Shown: positions 32,300-44,800 of the stretch, one piece after another | Position numbering within the stretch: the stretch's first letter is position 1 | Layout of the letters: every line of letters begins with the position of its first letter | Assembly (NCBI GenBank): GCA_003439945.1 | Contig: QVRM01006103.1 | Coordinates: 276,001-340,000 of the forward strand | DNA from: Dermanyssus gallinae | Lineage: Eukaryota; Arthropoda; Arachnida; Mesostigmata; Dermanyssidae | Reading direction: 5' to 3' | Length of the DNA stretch: 64,000 nt | Position numbers and translations under genes: made by a program | The notes under the pieces: generated by a model | Databases searched by the model: none | What the model was told of the DNA's origin: nothing | What the model saw: only the letters and a program-made list of their open reading frames with translations

Positions 32300-33600
32300 A
32301 GAAGACGTTGGCAAAGGCATGTGATAGTACTCTGAATCTGGGTAACATCGAGTGGAGCTTCAAGTAAGGCAAGAATATGGCCTATACTACTGAAGGTGGC
32401 TGGCTTTGGCCTGGAGGGCCTTCGCGTATATAACATGTGAGTAGAGAAATTTCCACTTCGCTCGATGGCTTCCCGCCAGAAATTTGCAAGTACAATGCGA
32501 ACATAGGCTGTCAAACAAAAAAACAATTGCCCGCATGATAGAACGGCCGTTGAGAGAGTCTTTACTGCTAAAGGAGGACAGGCGATTGGCAGCGGATATC
32601 GACGTAAACACTCTAAAGACGGGCGGTCAAACTGCAGCAAGCAGATAAAGCAACATACGAGACAGCTAGCTCGAGGCTGTGCCGCATGCGGATCAAAGGT
32701 CACTAACGAACTTGACGCAATGCTGCTAGGGCCAACAGACATTTGCCGAATATTGCAAAAAGCCAAGGAGCTGACCAAAGCCGATAGCCGAGCATACGAT
32801 GGAAGATAAGAACGCACCCCAGGTAGACTCTGACGCCGCTGAACCATATACGTACGAGCTAACGTCTTAGCAGATAATAAAGAAATCATGTTGTTAGCTA
32901 GCCACTCTGTAACCATCTACCTCTTATCTAGATATTTTGTTAAACAATTTCGTAATACGTTCTTTAGTCATACAAAAACAAAGCAGAGTAAATGGGCTCC
33001 AGCGCAACCGTTAGGAAAAAAGATAGGGTGTAGCCCATACATCATCAACTACGCAGACATCACTTCACTGCTAGAGACTAGATGGATGAGGAACGAGATG
33101 AGCTGCTAAGTTAGGTGCCTGATCAACATATCATCAGGTTGATCCAGTGCCGAAGTCTAAAGTCAAACTACCTTAAGTACATCGTAGGGATTATTCAGAT
33201 AAAAAGTCTAAGTTTTATGCACGGATTAGCTAAGGTGTTTTTGGAGAACGGTATAAATAACACCGAAGACCTAACCGGTGCTTTCGTGTACCTGGACGAT
33301 CAAACTAGACACAGTGGCACCGCTTAGGGAACTGCTAAAAGAACGAGCAGAAAGAGACTCGAATGGAATAAAAATCAACAGATCAGTTGCGAAAAAGCTG
33401 AAGGTGTTTTTAAACTCATGGAAAACATGATATTGAACATTAGTTGAATTAGATTCGGGATCGGCAGCCCTGCTGAGACGAGAGTTGTAGAGTACTGAAT
33501 AGGACGGCGCGACAAGTATTGCCCCAATTCAGATAACGGTTTAATCACAAGAACGCGCAAAGGTAACCCAGAACTCAGAAAACCAGAGAGCGAAGTGTAT
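32300..33600 (+). pseudogene. Probable Ty3/gypsy retrotransposon remnant (RT/RNase H junction)
   Basis: The best evidence is at 33115-33420 on the plus strand. DPVPKSKVKL matches the PAPKSKTELQRFLG block after the gypsy RT. About 160 bases later APLRELLKERAE and, after a frameshift, LEWNKNQQIS match TAPLRELLK...W...QQ.AFE at the start of RNase H. Upstream (32440-32830) broken plus-strand frames with QLARGCAACGSK may be Gag, but I am unsure. The long minus-strand frame 32916-32284 is antisense to this. No LTRs were found. Confidence 0.42.
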
Positions 33601-33624
33601 ACGAGAAGCGTGCAGAGAAGGCAG

Positions 33625-33835
33625 GGCGGCTTAGTTCAGTGGTTTACGTCCCTACTAGTGGGTATAAACGAGGTATAAAAAATACATTTATCGTAGTGTG
33701 ACTGTCTTAGATTTGGGAGGCTGTGTGTCTAAATGCTGGACTGATCGCTCCGAAATTAGTTTTCGTGGTTTCTAATTTCGACCAGGAGAATAATGGAGTG
33801 GACTAAATGCGGCCATTGGCCACGGACAAAGAAGG
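33625..33835 (+). mobile_element. SINE B copy 2, diverged
   Basis: The head GGCGGCTTAGTTCAGTGG is A-box-like. The B-box region is disrupted by about 60 extra bases. The body aligns with copy 1: CGAAATTAG...CTAATTTCG hairpin (33752-33779), AATGGAGTGGACTAAAT, then GCCATTGGCCACGG. One stem pair changes G-C to A-T relative to copy 1 while staying paired. Confidence 0.5.
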
Positions 33836-33839
33836 AAAA

Positions 33840-34304
33840 AGCGGATACGCCAGAACACATACGTCTCAATAGTACATTCCCAGCCCCTATGTTAAACAAT
33901 GTTACAATTGTGGTAAATTTCCCCAATATGTAATATATGTCACCTATACAAATCAAGGAACATAAGGGCTAATACACATATAAACTACAAGGTGGTACCG
34001 AAACAGAGTGGCAGTGCCCAGGAACGGGGGGGGGGGGTAATAAGAGGCTGACTATCTGCGATTCCTGATGGCTTCCTAGAAGCAAGATGGGCGACAAAAG
34101 CGAACCAGAGAAGTAAGGAGTAATCGAAAAAATCAATTCACACAAGGATAGTGCATAAAAAGAGAGTTAAGCGTGTCGGCGTGCGCCTCGAAAACGACAT
34201 TAAACGAACCAAAGCTCGTCTAAACATTAGAATAACTTGAAAATCAAAGTATCTGGAAGATAATATCACGACAATAAATAACTAGATGTCCTCCCAACGT
34301 AATA

Positions 34305-34356
<52 letters not shown>

Positions 34357-35235
34357 AACAAAACTGGATTGTTCTACGGCCATCCGACGACCGCGGGCAA
34401 AGGGAACATCAAACATGAAGCAAGTCAACAAGGACACAGTTAACAAAAACAAAACTGCAAAGTTTCAAAGAGGAAAACATCTACCAATTTAAGCTGGTTT
34501 TATTGGCCTAGAGAACCAAATCCAGACGTGAGTGGCACGCATAGCCACTGCTAGCAGGTTTGTCTTGCGATATCTCCACGGATCTGGACTTCGCTTATCT
34601 GATACAGTTCTTATACACGTTTTTGGCTCTAACCAGCTAGGGGTTTAAACTGCAGCACGTATAAATCTCCCACTTGAAATTGAGTATGTATTTCCTGGGG
34701 CCAGGCCTTACTATGCCCGTGTCAGGTGGTCTGGTCATCAAAGGCCGACCTTAGTGCCACATAATAATATGCCTCTGTTCTGTATTCGCTGACAGACCTG
34801 TTTCATAATGATATTTAGTGCAAATAAGGCCAAAATGTGCAGGGACACTCATTTACGTAGTGTATATTACGTATAGCAGTATTGTATTGAATATTATTTA
34901 TATATATAATATCTACTGTTCCGTACGGTACTGCTATACATTACACACTACGTATAGACAGTGTGTGGTTATACTGCAGTATGTTTATGCCGCGTTATGT
35001 ATAATACTTTATATGTATAACGTAACAAATGTCTACATTGTTATCTGTATATAGACTGGGGGCGGTAATGTGTGTTTTTGTTGTAACAAGGGTTTATATT
35101 TCAACTCACCACAATCTTAGCTGAGGCCGCCTCAGAGGGCTTCATCCCAAGCTCATTTGTCACTTCAGTGTAATCTTGCCCCAATTGCTAGATGACTTGA
35201 GAGAGAACGCCATTACAACGTGGTCTTCAAGAGGA

Positions 35236-35236
<1 letters not shown>
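33840..35236. other. No recognisable gene; (TA)n at 34309-34352
   Basis: AT-rich DNA with a G12 run at 34026-34037 and a TA array. The Tyr-rich frame at 34818-35054 has low-complexity TAT/ATA composition. Confidence 0.4.
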
Positions 35237-35238
<2 letters not shown>

Positions 35239-35276
<38 letters not shown>

Positions 35277-36092
35277 TGAAAGAATTCTTCAGAATTATTC
35301 AAATTCTTTAATAGATACACCTTGGGCATGTGAGTTCATTTGATTAGTTAATTGTATTGGCTTATATTTAAACCAAATTTATTGTATATTGCTCTAAAGC
35401 CCATTGTTGCAACTCGTGCTCGTATGTTTATTACCTCAGACTTAGTTCTAGAAGTGTTGCTGTGATAAGTCGGAGTTATTTAAGTTTCTTTCTGTACGTT
35501 TCTATCACAGAGCGTGTTTACAATTTATGTGATGTTAAGTTTATCCGTATATAACTATTTATATTTATATATATTCTAAGAACTGTTTCATCATATTTAG
35601 TATTAAAGGTTTGGTCTTATTCAGTAATGCGAGCGTTTCCTTTAGTTGAGCTGTATAGGGAGATGTTCCTCAAACATACGTTTAGCTTACAACTAAGCTC
35701 TTCTGAAAAAGAAAAAGTTCGTCTGGAGCCACTGCTTATTATTATTTTTCAACCGCGGCGTTTTGCTAGTGCAATACATGCATATGTCCCAATAAATTGC
35801 AATGTCCGTTTGAGAAATGTTTTGCTCGAATCAAACACCTGATTCGACCGTGTCAGAATTACTGCCTCTCTTTCTCCCTGTCTTTCTTACATATGTTTAG
35901 GATCATTTAAACGTAGGAATTGAATCCCTTTAGACGACCGTATATATTTTAGAGTCCAAAGATCAAACTTCGTCGTCCCCACATGTCCAATTATCCAACG
36001 TAGTCATTCAGTCCACAGGCATGTGAGTCGTTAACTGGTGATACGTGGATATGTTTCAAGTTAATGTATTTCAATTTTCTACAACTCTGAAA

Positions 36093-36148
<56 letters not shown>

Positions 36149-36202
36149 AAAAATATTTACACACTACTCTAATAAATAGAATATATATATATATATATAT
36201 AT
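35239..36202. repeat. (TA)n arrays at 35239-35273, 36112-36144 and 36181-36202; (CT)n at 36090-36111
   Basis: Microsatellites downstream of the Wnt 3' end. ACTCTAATAAATAG occurs twice (about 36165 and 36203), flanking the last TA array like a small direct duplication. Between the first two arrays (35274-36089) I see no gene. Confidence 0.85.
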
Positions 36203-36242
36203 TACTCTAATAAATAGTGGACATTCAATCAATGGTAGTAAT

Positions 36243-36248
36243 TTTATT
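36243..36248 (-). promoter_or_regulatory. Polyadenylation signal AATAAA for the Wnt gene
   Basis: On the minus strand AATAAA lies about 64 bases after the Wnt TAA stop, at a plausible distance, inside AATAATAAATAAAATT. The cleavage site is not defined. Confidence 0.5.
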
Positions 36249-36311
36249 TATTATTTATCATCAAGCAAAACTGTCGTCATATTGGCAACGAGAGCGAACA
36301 ACATTTCGAGT

Positions 36312-36450
36312 TTATTTGTTACAGGTTCGGATAAGTGCTTTTACATAGCATACTTCACAGTGCACTTGGCAGCACCACTCAAAGCGACATTTGCAGTGTG
36401 TTGCCTCCATTCGCGTAGTCTCTTTGTACCCCCGTCCACAGCAGAGATAC
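36312..36450 (-). CDS. Wnt gene, last coding exon
   Basis: 139 nt. The acceptor TCGGTTTCAG precedes G TAT CTC, completing a codon begun by the AG that ends the previous exon. It encodes [20 protein letters not shown], then [14 protein letters not shown], then [11 protein letters not shown] and TAA at 36314-36312. This is the conserved C-terminal Cys-rich subdomain that contacts Frizzled. All the expected cysteines after CCGRG are present. Confidence 0.92.
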
Positions 36451-39400
36451 CTGAAACCGACCGAACAACACCACCATATGTTATATGCTGTTGTATACGA
36501 GTAAACAGAAACAAATCAAATTTGTTCTTCTAAGCCAATAGCATAGTACTACAATGACGAATAAAACGTTGTACTTGTTTCAATAAAGCCAAAACTCGAC
36601 CTACTCGCATGGTTTATCAAGACAGAAAATTGTGCACCAACATAATTTAAGTGGTATTTATTTCATTTTTAGCTGCCGCCATCTAGCTAATACGGGAACT
36701 TATATGTGAACATAGGCCGACAAATTAATTTATTCTTCAAGAATGCATCACTATAACCTTTGAACAGATTCAATCTTTAAATATTAATTTATTTTCACTA
36801 CTTCGTTGCTACTTCTTACCAAACTAAAATGTTTGCGATTAAATGCGTGCGCCAGAGTAAGCTCGCTCGAGCGCAAGTCACAAAAACGGAACCACTTAAG
36901 GAAAAATAATGGGGACAATTTAGAGATTAAGTCTAGTTATTTTCAGAATTAAAATGATTCGAGATATGGGCTCGGCAGATTGATTCCGTTCCTTAGAGGT
37001 GGGTTTAATATAGTGGCTAATACTGGTTAACGGGCGAGAAATACCAACAAATATCCACCTCACGAAGTCGAAAGGAATACCTTCGGATCCAAAATTCCAA
37101 TTTGTCTTAGTGGTTTGGATAACTTTCCCGTGGAGAGTTCCCATGTCAGTGACAAGTTTTAACGTAGAAAAGGCTTCTATAGCCATGGAATAAAAATGCA
37201 AAACCCATCGGCAGAAGACTACGGTTTTTTTTAATAACCTGTACAGTCTAAAAATGTTTAGCAAGTTTTGTACGAGCTTTGCTTTCTTTCCGCATGATTC
37301 GCTGAAAGCCACGCGGAGTTTTCTGAAACGATTTTTGGAAAGGGATTTTTAGGGAAACTATTGTCAACTTGGTTCAAGCATTTCGCTAGCGTAAAAACAA
37401 CGAACACAGTCAACGCTGTTGATCGATTTGTATATAAATCGTTGCCACACACCGGCATGCTCTATGATTACGCCCATATGGGTGACAGAGCGATTAGGCT
37501 TAGAATTTGGAAGCGGCATAACAAAAATCATTGCATAATGCTAAAAAGACCTGATAAGAAAAATCCCTGAAGAAATATCTTCCTGCATTCTCCGTAATAC
37601 AACTACACCCAAATACTTGTTAGTTAATTAGGGATATCGCACAAACGAATTCGATCGTTTTGATTCATTTAGTTCTTGTTAGTCATTTGTATAAAGCATA
37701 TTTCCAGAAAAAGCACTCAGAAACTGTAGTCCTGCCTGTGGACTTGCGGCAGACTATTGTGCTTCCGTTTCCGACTACGATTACAGCAGGGACACTTCTC
37801 CTTTTGACGTTGAGTTAATTACGGTTTGGCTTAAAATATTTTACGGAAATATGTCATGTTTTATTAACTTAAATGCAGACAACGTAGGTAAGCAGCTGAA
37901 GCAAAATTCGTCACGAGTCAAGACAAACTGAGCTGGGCAGTAAGGGTGGTCTGCTTCCAGAACTGTAGGCCATGCTGCCAAAGAATCACGTTAAGTCCAA
38001 TGCGCATTCTAAGGGCTGGCGGTGAACAAAAATTGCACCAACAGTCATATAATCAATTTTTAGCACAAATGCACACTTTTTAGTGAACATCACCTATATC
38101 GATGCACTGCGTCTCAATGTTTGAAGGAGCACCACAGTTGCGATTTTGTCAGAACGCGGAACGATCATGGCCACCATTTTCGAAAGTTTTATTCTGTATA
38201 CCGTATAGAACTCTTCATGCTATTTGTTCCGCTACTTGTTCCAGGTGGAACTTTTTTGGTTTGTTCGGAAATGTTGCACCTTTATGTGGGCATTTTTTAA
38301 ACAACAAATCTTCCTGTAACAGCGTAGAATGATCAAGCACATAACACACAAGCGCGTGCACTGAAGTGTGTCATATTTTCCTGGTGCGTTTTACCTGTTC
38401 AAGCACAAGAATAGAGGCCCACAACCGAGATAGGACCTGTGATAGACCACACACCAAGAATCCCAGGTAAGTCATGCCCATTAGCTACTCAGGCCACGCA
38501 GCCACGACTTTGCGTGCCTGTACAACTACTAAAAAAGTAAAGTTTTCAGGCTGACTTTCAGCCAAGATTTGACGTCCACGGGACTGCTTTTCGCATTGCT
38601 TCATGAACGAACCCTATAAATACAAATGTGCAACGGTGGGGCTCAAACCCGCGCCCCTATGTGTCTCCTCCGGTTGCGAGGCGCAGACGAATGCACCACG
38701 CCACCGGGCTCGACTGCCTGTAAGGAAAAGTTTTCGGGCTAATCCTCAGCCACCTCAGACTGCCTGTACTACTACTACCATACTAAGTTGTAGTAGTAAA
38801 AAGTAAACAGTAAAAAGTAGTAGTAAGTAGTAAAAAGTAGTAGTAGTTTAGTAAAAAGTAAACAAAAATATACCTGTGGTTGCGCTTTGAGCATAGCCGC
38901 CCGCCAGTGCCAAGCGAGCCGTGTGCGGGATCGTATCTGCAGTAATCGGTCGCGTTGGTCGTATAGACGAGCTCTCGAGGCTTCACGAGCGTCCGCCGTT
39001 TGCCCCCGTGACGGCTTTGTCTTCGCCGGTGGCGTGGGGCCACCACAACAGCGCGGTTTTCGTCGACCGAATTGTAACGCTCCTGGGTGGCGGGATGCCC
39101 GCTCGACGTGTACGAAATCGGCACGAGTATGCGGCCATCCCGGCCAGCCTGCGTGACCCTGACTCGTTCCGCCTGCCGATAGCTGAAACGCACGGTTGGC
39201 ATACTGACATACTTAGCCGAAGCCGACACGCATACCTCTTTTGCTGCATGATGTGCTCTCCTTCCACGTTAGATTTCGATTCCTATTGTACTATTACGCA
39301 AATGTACCTGGTTTTCAGTCCAACTGATCTGTAGTCTCGATTCGACAATAGATGTACACGTTCGGCTAGACGGCTATCGGACCGGTATGCATGCCAGCCA

Positions 39401-40469
39401 CAAAACGATAACTTCTATTACTTCAAAAAGTGCTGCAAACTTAATACCCTCGTAGGTTCGACGCCGCGCTATTGATTAATTAAGTTGATATCTTGTCGAA
39501 CCGATTTACTGCTGAATGGCTCGAATCGTCTCAGATGCACCTCTTTAGGTAAAAACCAAGAAGAGTTTCTTTCACAACTTGTCCGACACATTTCGCTAGA
39601 TGCATATCGCGTTTTAACTTTAGTATTTTGCTGGAAAAAACGATTTGTAATTATACATGCCGATGTCCCACAGTTTGAACTAAGTAATGTGAACAGTGCG
39701 ACGTCGTCGCTATTTGGCATGCCATACTTAAATGAGCACACGTGGAATGGAGCGCCTACTTTTGACTCTGCGATTCCTGCACACAAGGGACAGCTAAATG
39801 AATGTTTGCATTTGTAGAGTAGAGATGCACTTGAAGACATTGCAATAGCTAGTGTGGATATATCAAATATGAGGACGCGATGAAGGATTTAGTTGTCACT
39901 CGTCAATAGTTTTAAGCCACGTGTCAATCGCTCGAAAATATCATTGTTATAACGTAATCTCCTTCGGTTTGTCTGCTGTGATGATAAGCGTAGTGCAGCC
40001 AGAGTGCCATTCGGAGTTAACAATTCACAAATGCATTTTCCATCAGATCGAGTGAAAGAGAGTGATTAGCGCCGACTGCGAGTGCGTTTGTGCATTTGTG
40101 ATGTCGTTCTCTAACCGTTTAAACAGGTAGTCTCCGACGGTGTGCAATGTTGCGAGGCTCTTCCAACACGTCTTAACCGTACAGGAACCGCTGGAGCCAT
40201 GACAACGACACACCGTGCGTCGGGTGTATTTCACCGCCTGAAATCATTGTCATATCGAATCCCCCACGAAAAAGTTGGACACAAAGTCAGGCTAAGTTAG
40301 TTACAGAGGAGTTTAATGTTTTACTATTGCAAAAATAATGTACTTTATATATCTTATGAATCACTCACAAACGTGATTTGTCAGTAATCTAGACCATATA
40401 TATGTATACGTCTTAACAATTGTCTAATATATTTATAATTATATATTTGCATATATACACACAAAAACG

Positions 40470-40555
<86 letters not shown>

Positions 40556-41433
40556 AGATTCCTGGACATTAAACAAAATTTATAAGATATTTTAGGGCTT
40601 GGTAAAGCCAGTATTTTTGTCCAGTGAAAAAGTCTTGTTTTGAAATAAAACTAAAATCTATGACTCTGGTGTTGTTGCTCGATAAAGAAGCACAGAATGT
40701 GCGATTACGAGACAACCAATCATTCTCTACAGAAACTAAGCACATCGTCGTGTTTGTGAAAAATCCCTGCTGTCAAGAACAACGTTATTGTATTAGCTTT
40801 CATGTCCAATACTCTCAAAATCATAACCCTACGACTATTTACAGCGTCCAAACTGACACATTCGGGCAAATCCGCATTTTATGGCAAATGACGATCCGAT
40901 CTGTCAAGATCAAATGCATACATAAATGACCTACTCCATCAGGTCAATCACTTGTCATAGCTCTAGAAGCACACAAAACTATTTATTATCGTATAGTAAC
41001 TGCTCGAAGGTGCTTCCGCAAACCATTCGGCAGATTTCGAACGTGTTAGTTTTGAGTGATGTGAAAGGTCGTAGGGTTATGATTCTGAGTTATTGAATGT
41101 GAAAGCTAATACAAAAATTGCAAATTCTATTCTAAACGACCATGCCGCTTCTTCTAGCCGACGTAGTTTAGAAGATACAGAATTTTCTCACGAACACGAA
41201 GATGTGTTCCTATGTCGGGCAACAACACCAATGCCATAGATATTAGTAACTTCACTCTCGCTTCTAATCAAGACTTCTCAGAAATCATGTTCCATTGGAA
41301 AAATCTTTGCTTTAACGAGCTCCACAGTTCCCTATGAAAATGTCAAAAAAATGTTTCGAACACCCTGTATGTATATATGTTTTGCTAATGATATAGATAT
41401 ATACATATTTAACTCATAATAGGGAATAAATAG

Positions 41434-41477
<44 letters not shown>

Positions 41478-41821
41478 GAGTAACGTACAAGTCGCCCCGC
41501 GGCGCTGTTGTGGGCGTCGACGACGTCCTGCTGTGTCTGGTCGGCGCCGGCGGCGGCGTCGTCATCCGCGTTGCGTCCGTGGGGTGAAGCCTCGATCAGA
41601 CGTCGGTTGAGCCGCATCGGGTGGCGGAGATCGGCGGAACAGCCGCCCCACTTCCACTGGGGAAAGTCGGATATCGCCCTCCCGTTGAGGTGACGGTCGC
41701 AGCGGCACGATCGTAGGGTTCCATCAGCACAACCGCGAACCAGCGCGTGCGTCATAGCCGCCGCCGAAATGGCCGCTACGAATGACGCCTCGCGACTTCC
41801 TACGGAAAAAAAAAGTATACA

Positions 41822-41869
<48 letters not shown>

Positions 41870-44800
41870 TTATATGCATATATATATGTATATACGTATG
41901 TCTATATTATATAGATCACGCCTGTGTAGCATGGAATACAGGCGCCATACACAATAAGACCACATACACCTTATTGTTCAGTATATATACAATTTAATTT
42001 ATTTCACAACACAGTTGAATTTTCTAAGGTATATACACGAAGAGAAAGGCCCTGTGCAACGCTAGCGTCCGTCTTACGTTAAGAGTTTGTGTAGAAATCG
42101 CAGAGCCGTTTCACAAACCCACTAAACGCGTAATCCTGCCCACCCCTCAGCGCCTTAAGCTCGACAGTGCTTTGGCCTTGCTTCGAAACCACGGGAGAGG
42201 CGCCTTCCCGCCGTCCGCCGCCAAAGTTTCGCGGTCTCCTCACTTGCCCGTTCCAGTAATTTCTTTAGGGCTCCGAGCACAGAGCGACTTTTCCGAAATC
42301 TGTAGTGAGCCTCCGATAGTGCTCCGTTTGGCGTAGATATCCTTATTGAGGTTCTAGACTAGGACGTTCTCTACCATTTTGCCCCAAACATCTGGTAGGC
42401 TGACAGGCCGATAAACCGACCCCCGCTCTATTAGGCTCCTCCAGCCAGTATAAGGCTGGCCCGTGTCCAGCTCCTCGGAAATCTCCCTCCCTCAGAATTG
42501 TAGGCTCATCAAGGCTTTAAATACCCTCAACCATCTTCCGACGAATATCTTTACTACCTCGGAGGCAACCCCTTTTCCGGGCCCGCTCGACCAATTCCAG
42601 CGTGACCCCGGGGCGTAATCCAGGTCCACGTCGAAATCCCTGCCCCTTCTCAGCTGCATCTGGAAAGAGTTTTAACAACCTATCATCCGCAAAACGTCGG
42701 AGGGGAGCCTGGGCGGAGGTCCCCGGAGCCTTATTTGAAGTGCTATTAATGGAACACTCTTCTATTCTTTCTAAATCTAAAAATCTAACAATCTAAAATG
42801 CAAGCCTCGTAAATAGATTAAGTCAATAGTAGAGAGGCTGCTATGAATACGATTGCGCCACGTCAGATGGAGTAGCTGCAACGGCTATTGAAACAACTAT
42901 TTTTGTGGAAAGTAGAACCTTATGCCCTTGACAGAATTATTTCGGATATCAAACTCAGTCTAATTTTATATAAAAATAAATGTTCCCCTAAACCTGCGAT
43001 TTGGACGGCTGTTTTCACAAATGATGCATTACATGAGGAGGATAAATCATGTCAAAGCAGACATTTTTCATACTTAAACAGATAGCCTTTTTACTTGTAT
43101 AAACGCAGGCGCAGATTAGACTGCGATGGCTTAGGCTAAAATCACCCGATACGTAACTGACCAATGAACTCGGAGAAAACCACGGCATTGAAGTTAGTAG
43201 AATGACGTTTTGGGTTGTCTGAAGACTGCCAGTTAGTGTTCTAAGTGATCCCCTGAGCTGCTGAGTGGCGTTTGAGCTGGTATAAAACAGCTGCTTTACA
43301 TTGGTAGAATGCGGCCTTTCTGTACTCCCTCGATCAGTGTCATGCATTGCTATAGCTAGGACTTTCAAACTGCGTATCAAAGCGTCTCCTTCGAGAGTAC
43401 TTAGAGGAAGTAACTCCCCCCCCCCCCTTAAAAGAAGTAACTTGGCATAGAAAGGGCGTATTGTATTAGAACCAAAACGGCGCATTATTGTCCATGCTCG
43501 ATAGCTGCGCATTATTTTGAATTCTCTGTATAGTTCTAGCAAGCTACCTAAGGTAGCTGCTACCGCTAGCAATGTGTAAGAAAAACAAAGCGCCTACCAG
43601 ACGCGGGGTAAAAGAAGTACAACGGACTACAGATTAGAGAAAAATAATTTTAGCCACTTAGCTTCGATGAGGGAGTGCTTATGGCTAATAAAATTAGTGT
43701 AGTTATTAGTTATTTATACCAGCTTTACCACAGATCTGCATATCGTAGCAGACATCATTTTAGGATCGGTATGTGTCACGCCAGGACCGAATTTGCGTTG
43801 CCTAATATCTGAATCCTTCTAGATTCCGTCTAAGTGGAGTAATAATAATTCTATACGCTACATAATATATCTCTCTGCCAAAACAATAGCTCTAATAATA
43901 CATTTTCTATCCTAACTAAGAACGCGCAATTGATATGGACAAGTTAGCCCAAGCGCACACAGTTTCTCCCTACGCATTTTAAATCAATTTCGATTTGCTT
44001 ACACGTTATAAACCGAACGTAAAACTAGAGATATCTATAGATAAGGCAGACTCGAACATCCACGTCGGAGGTTATTGATGAGGCGCGCAGCTTCATAAGT
44101 TAAACGAAAAGGCGCATGTAACGCGTGCGTCCGAGCCCACACGCCGTAACAGCCACTTCCGAATAAGCTGGTTGAAATCCGCAACGTGGCTATTTGCAGA
44201 CAACATTTTGTGCATTCGGGTTCGGTGTATTGATAAATGGAATCATGGTAGACTGCAATCAACTTTGACGAGCCGTGTTTGCAGTCAACGAGCTAACGTA
44301 AGCATCTAGGGTAAACTTAATGCATCCCGTATACGTCTTATGTAAGACCCTTATGTGAAATACAACCTTCCAAGCAAAAAAAATTCAAAACCGTCCTCGT
44401 TTTTTTTTACATTATATAGTCAGACAGTTCACACCAGCAACCGTAAGTAAGTAGATATCTGTAAGTAGGTAAGCAAGTCTTACCTACTTTACTCTAAGTA
44501 GGTACTATACTGTTTCGCCTAATTTTTGTACAGATATGCACTGGTCCACACCGCAACTGCATCGCTAGATACCGCTATATGAGTTAATCAGATGCTCTTA
44601 TTAAATAGATTATCATATTTTCGCATATGAGAAATTATCAGATGCCGTTACTAAATAGATAATCAGATCGTTCTGTCAATGAAGAGATATTATTATGAGA
44701 CTTTGTTTTCGAAAAGTTGAACAGATCAAATATCAAAGCACTCAATGTGGCGCGTAGCGTAAGACACACCGGGTCTGATTTTGTGCGTCAGCCCTGCGGG

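Larger units (their letters stand above)
36451..38873 (-). other. Wnt intron between the last two coding exons
   Basis: 2.4 kb with donor GTATAT and acceptor TTTCAG. It holds SINE A copy 2, a fragment of another SINE A, and a GTAGTAAAAA-type minisatellite (about 38776-38870) right beside the donor. Any micro-exon supplying the missing Cys segment of the Wnt protein would lie here; I did not find one. Confidence 0.75.
41900..44769 (-). other. Wnt intron (main part), with transposon fragment and unassigned frame
   Basis: The intron runs from 44769 to 41800. It includes an R1-like RT fragment (42090-42720), a C12 run (43416-43427), a perfect inverted repeat at 44463-44489 (11-base arms) and a 49-base-spaced direct repeat of ATCAGATGC...AAATAGAT (about 44588 and 44637). 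No other exon was recognised. Confidence 0.75.

Noticed and set aside
32284..32916. 210-codon minus-strand frame
   Set aside because: No domain. It lies opposite the probable Ty3/gypsy remnant read on the plus strand and is likely a shadow of it.
38887..39334. Plus-strand frames of 89 and 137 codons
   Set aside because: Antisense to the Wnt exon at 38874-39182.
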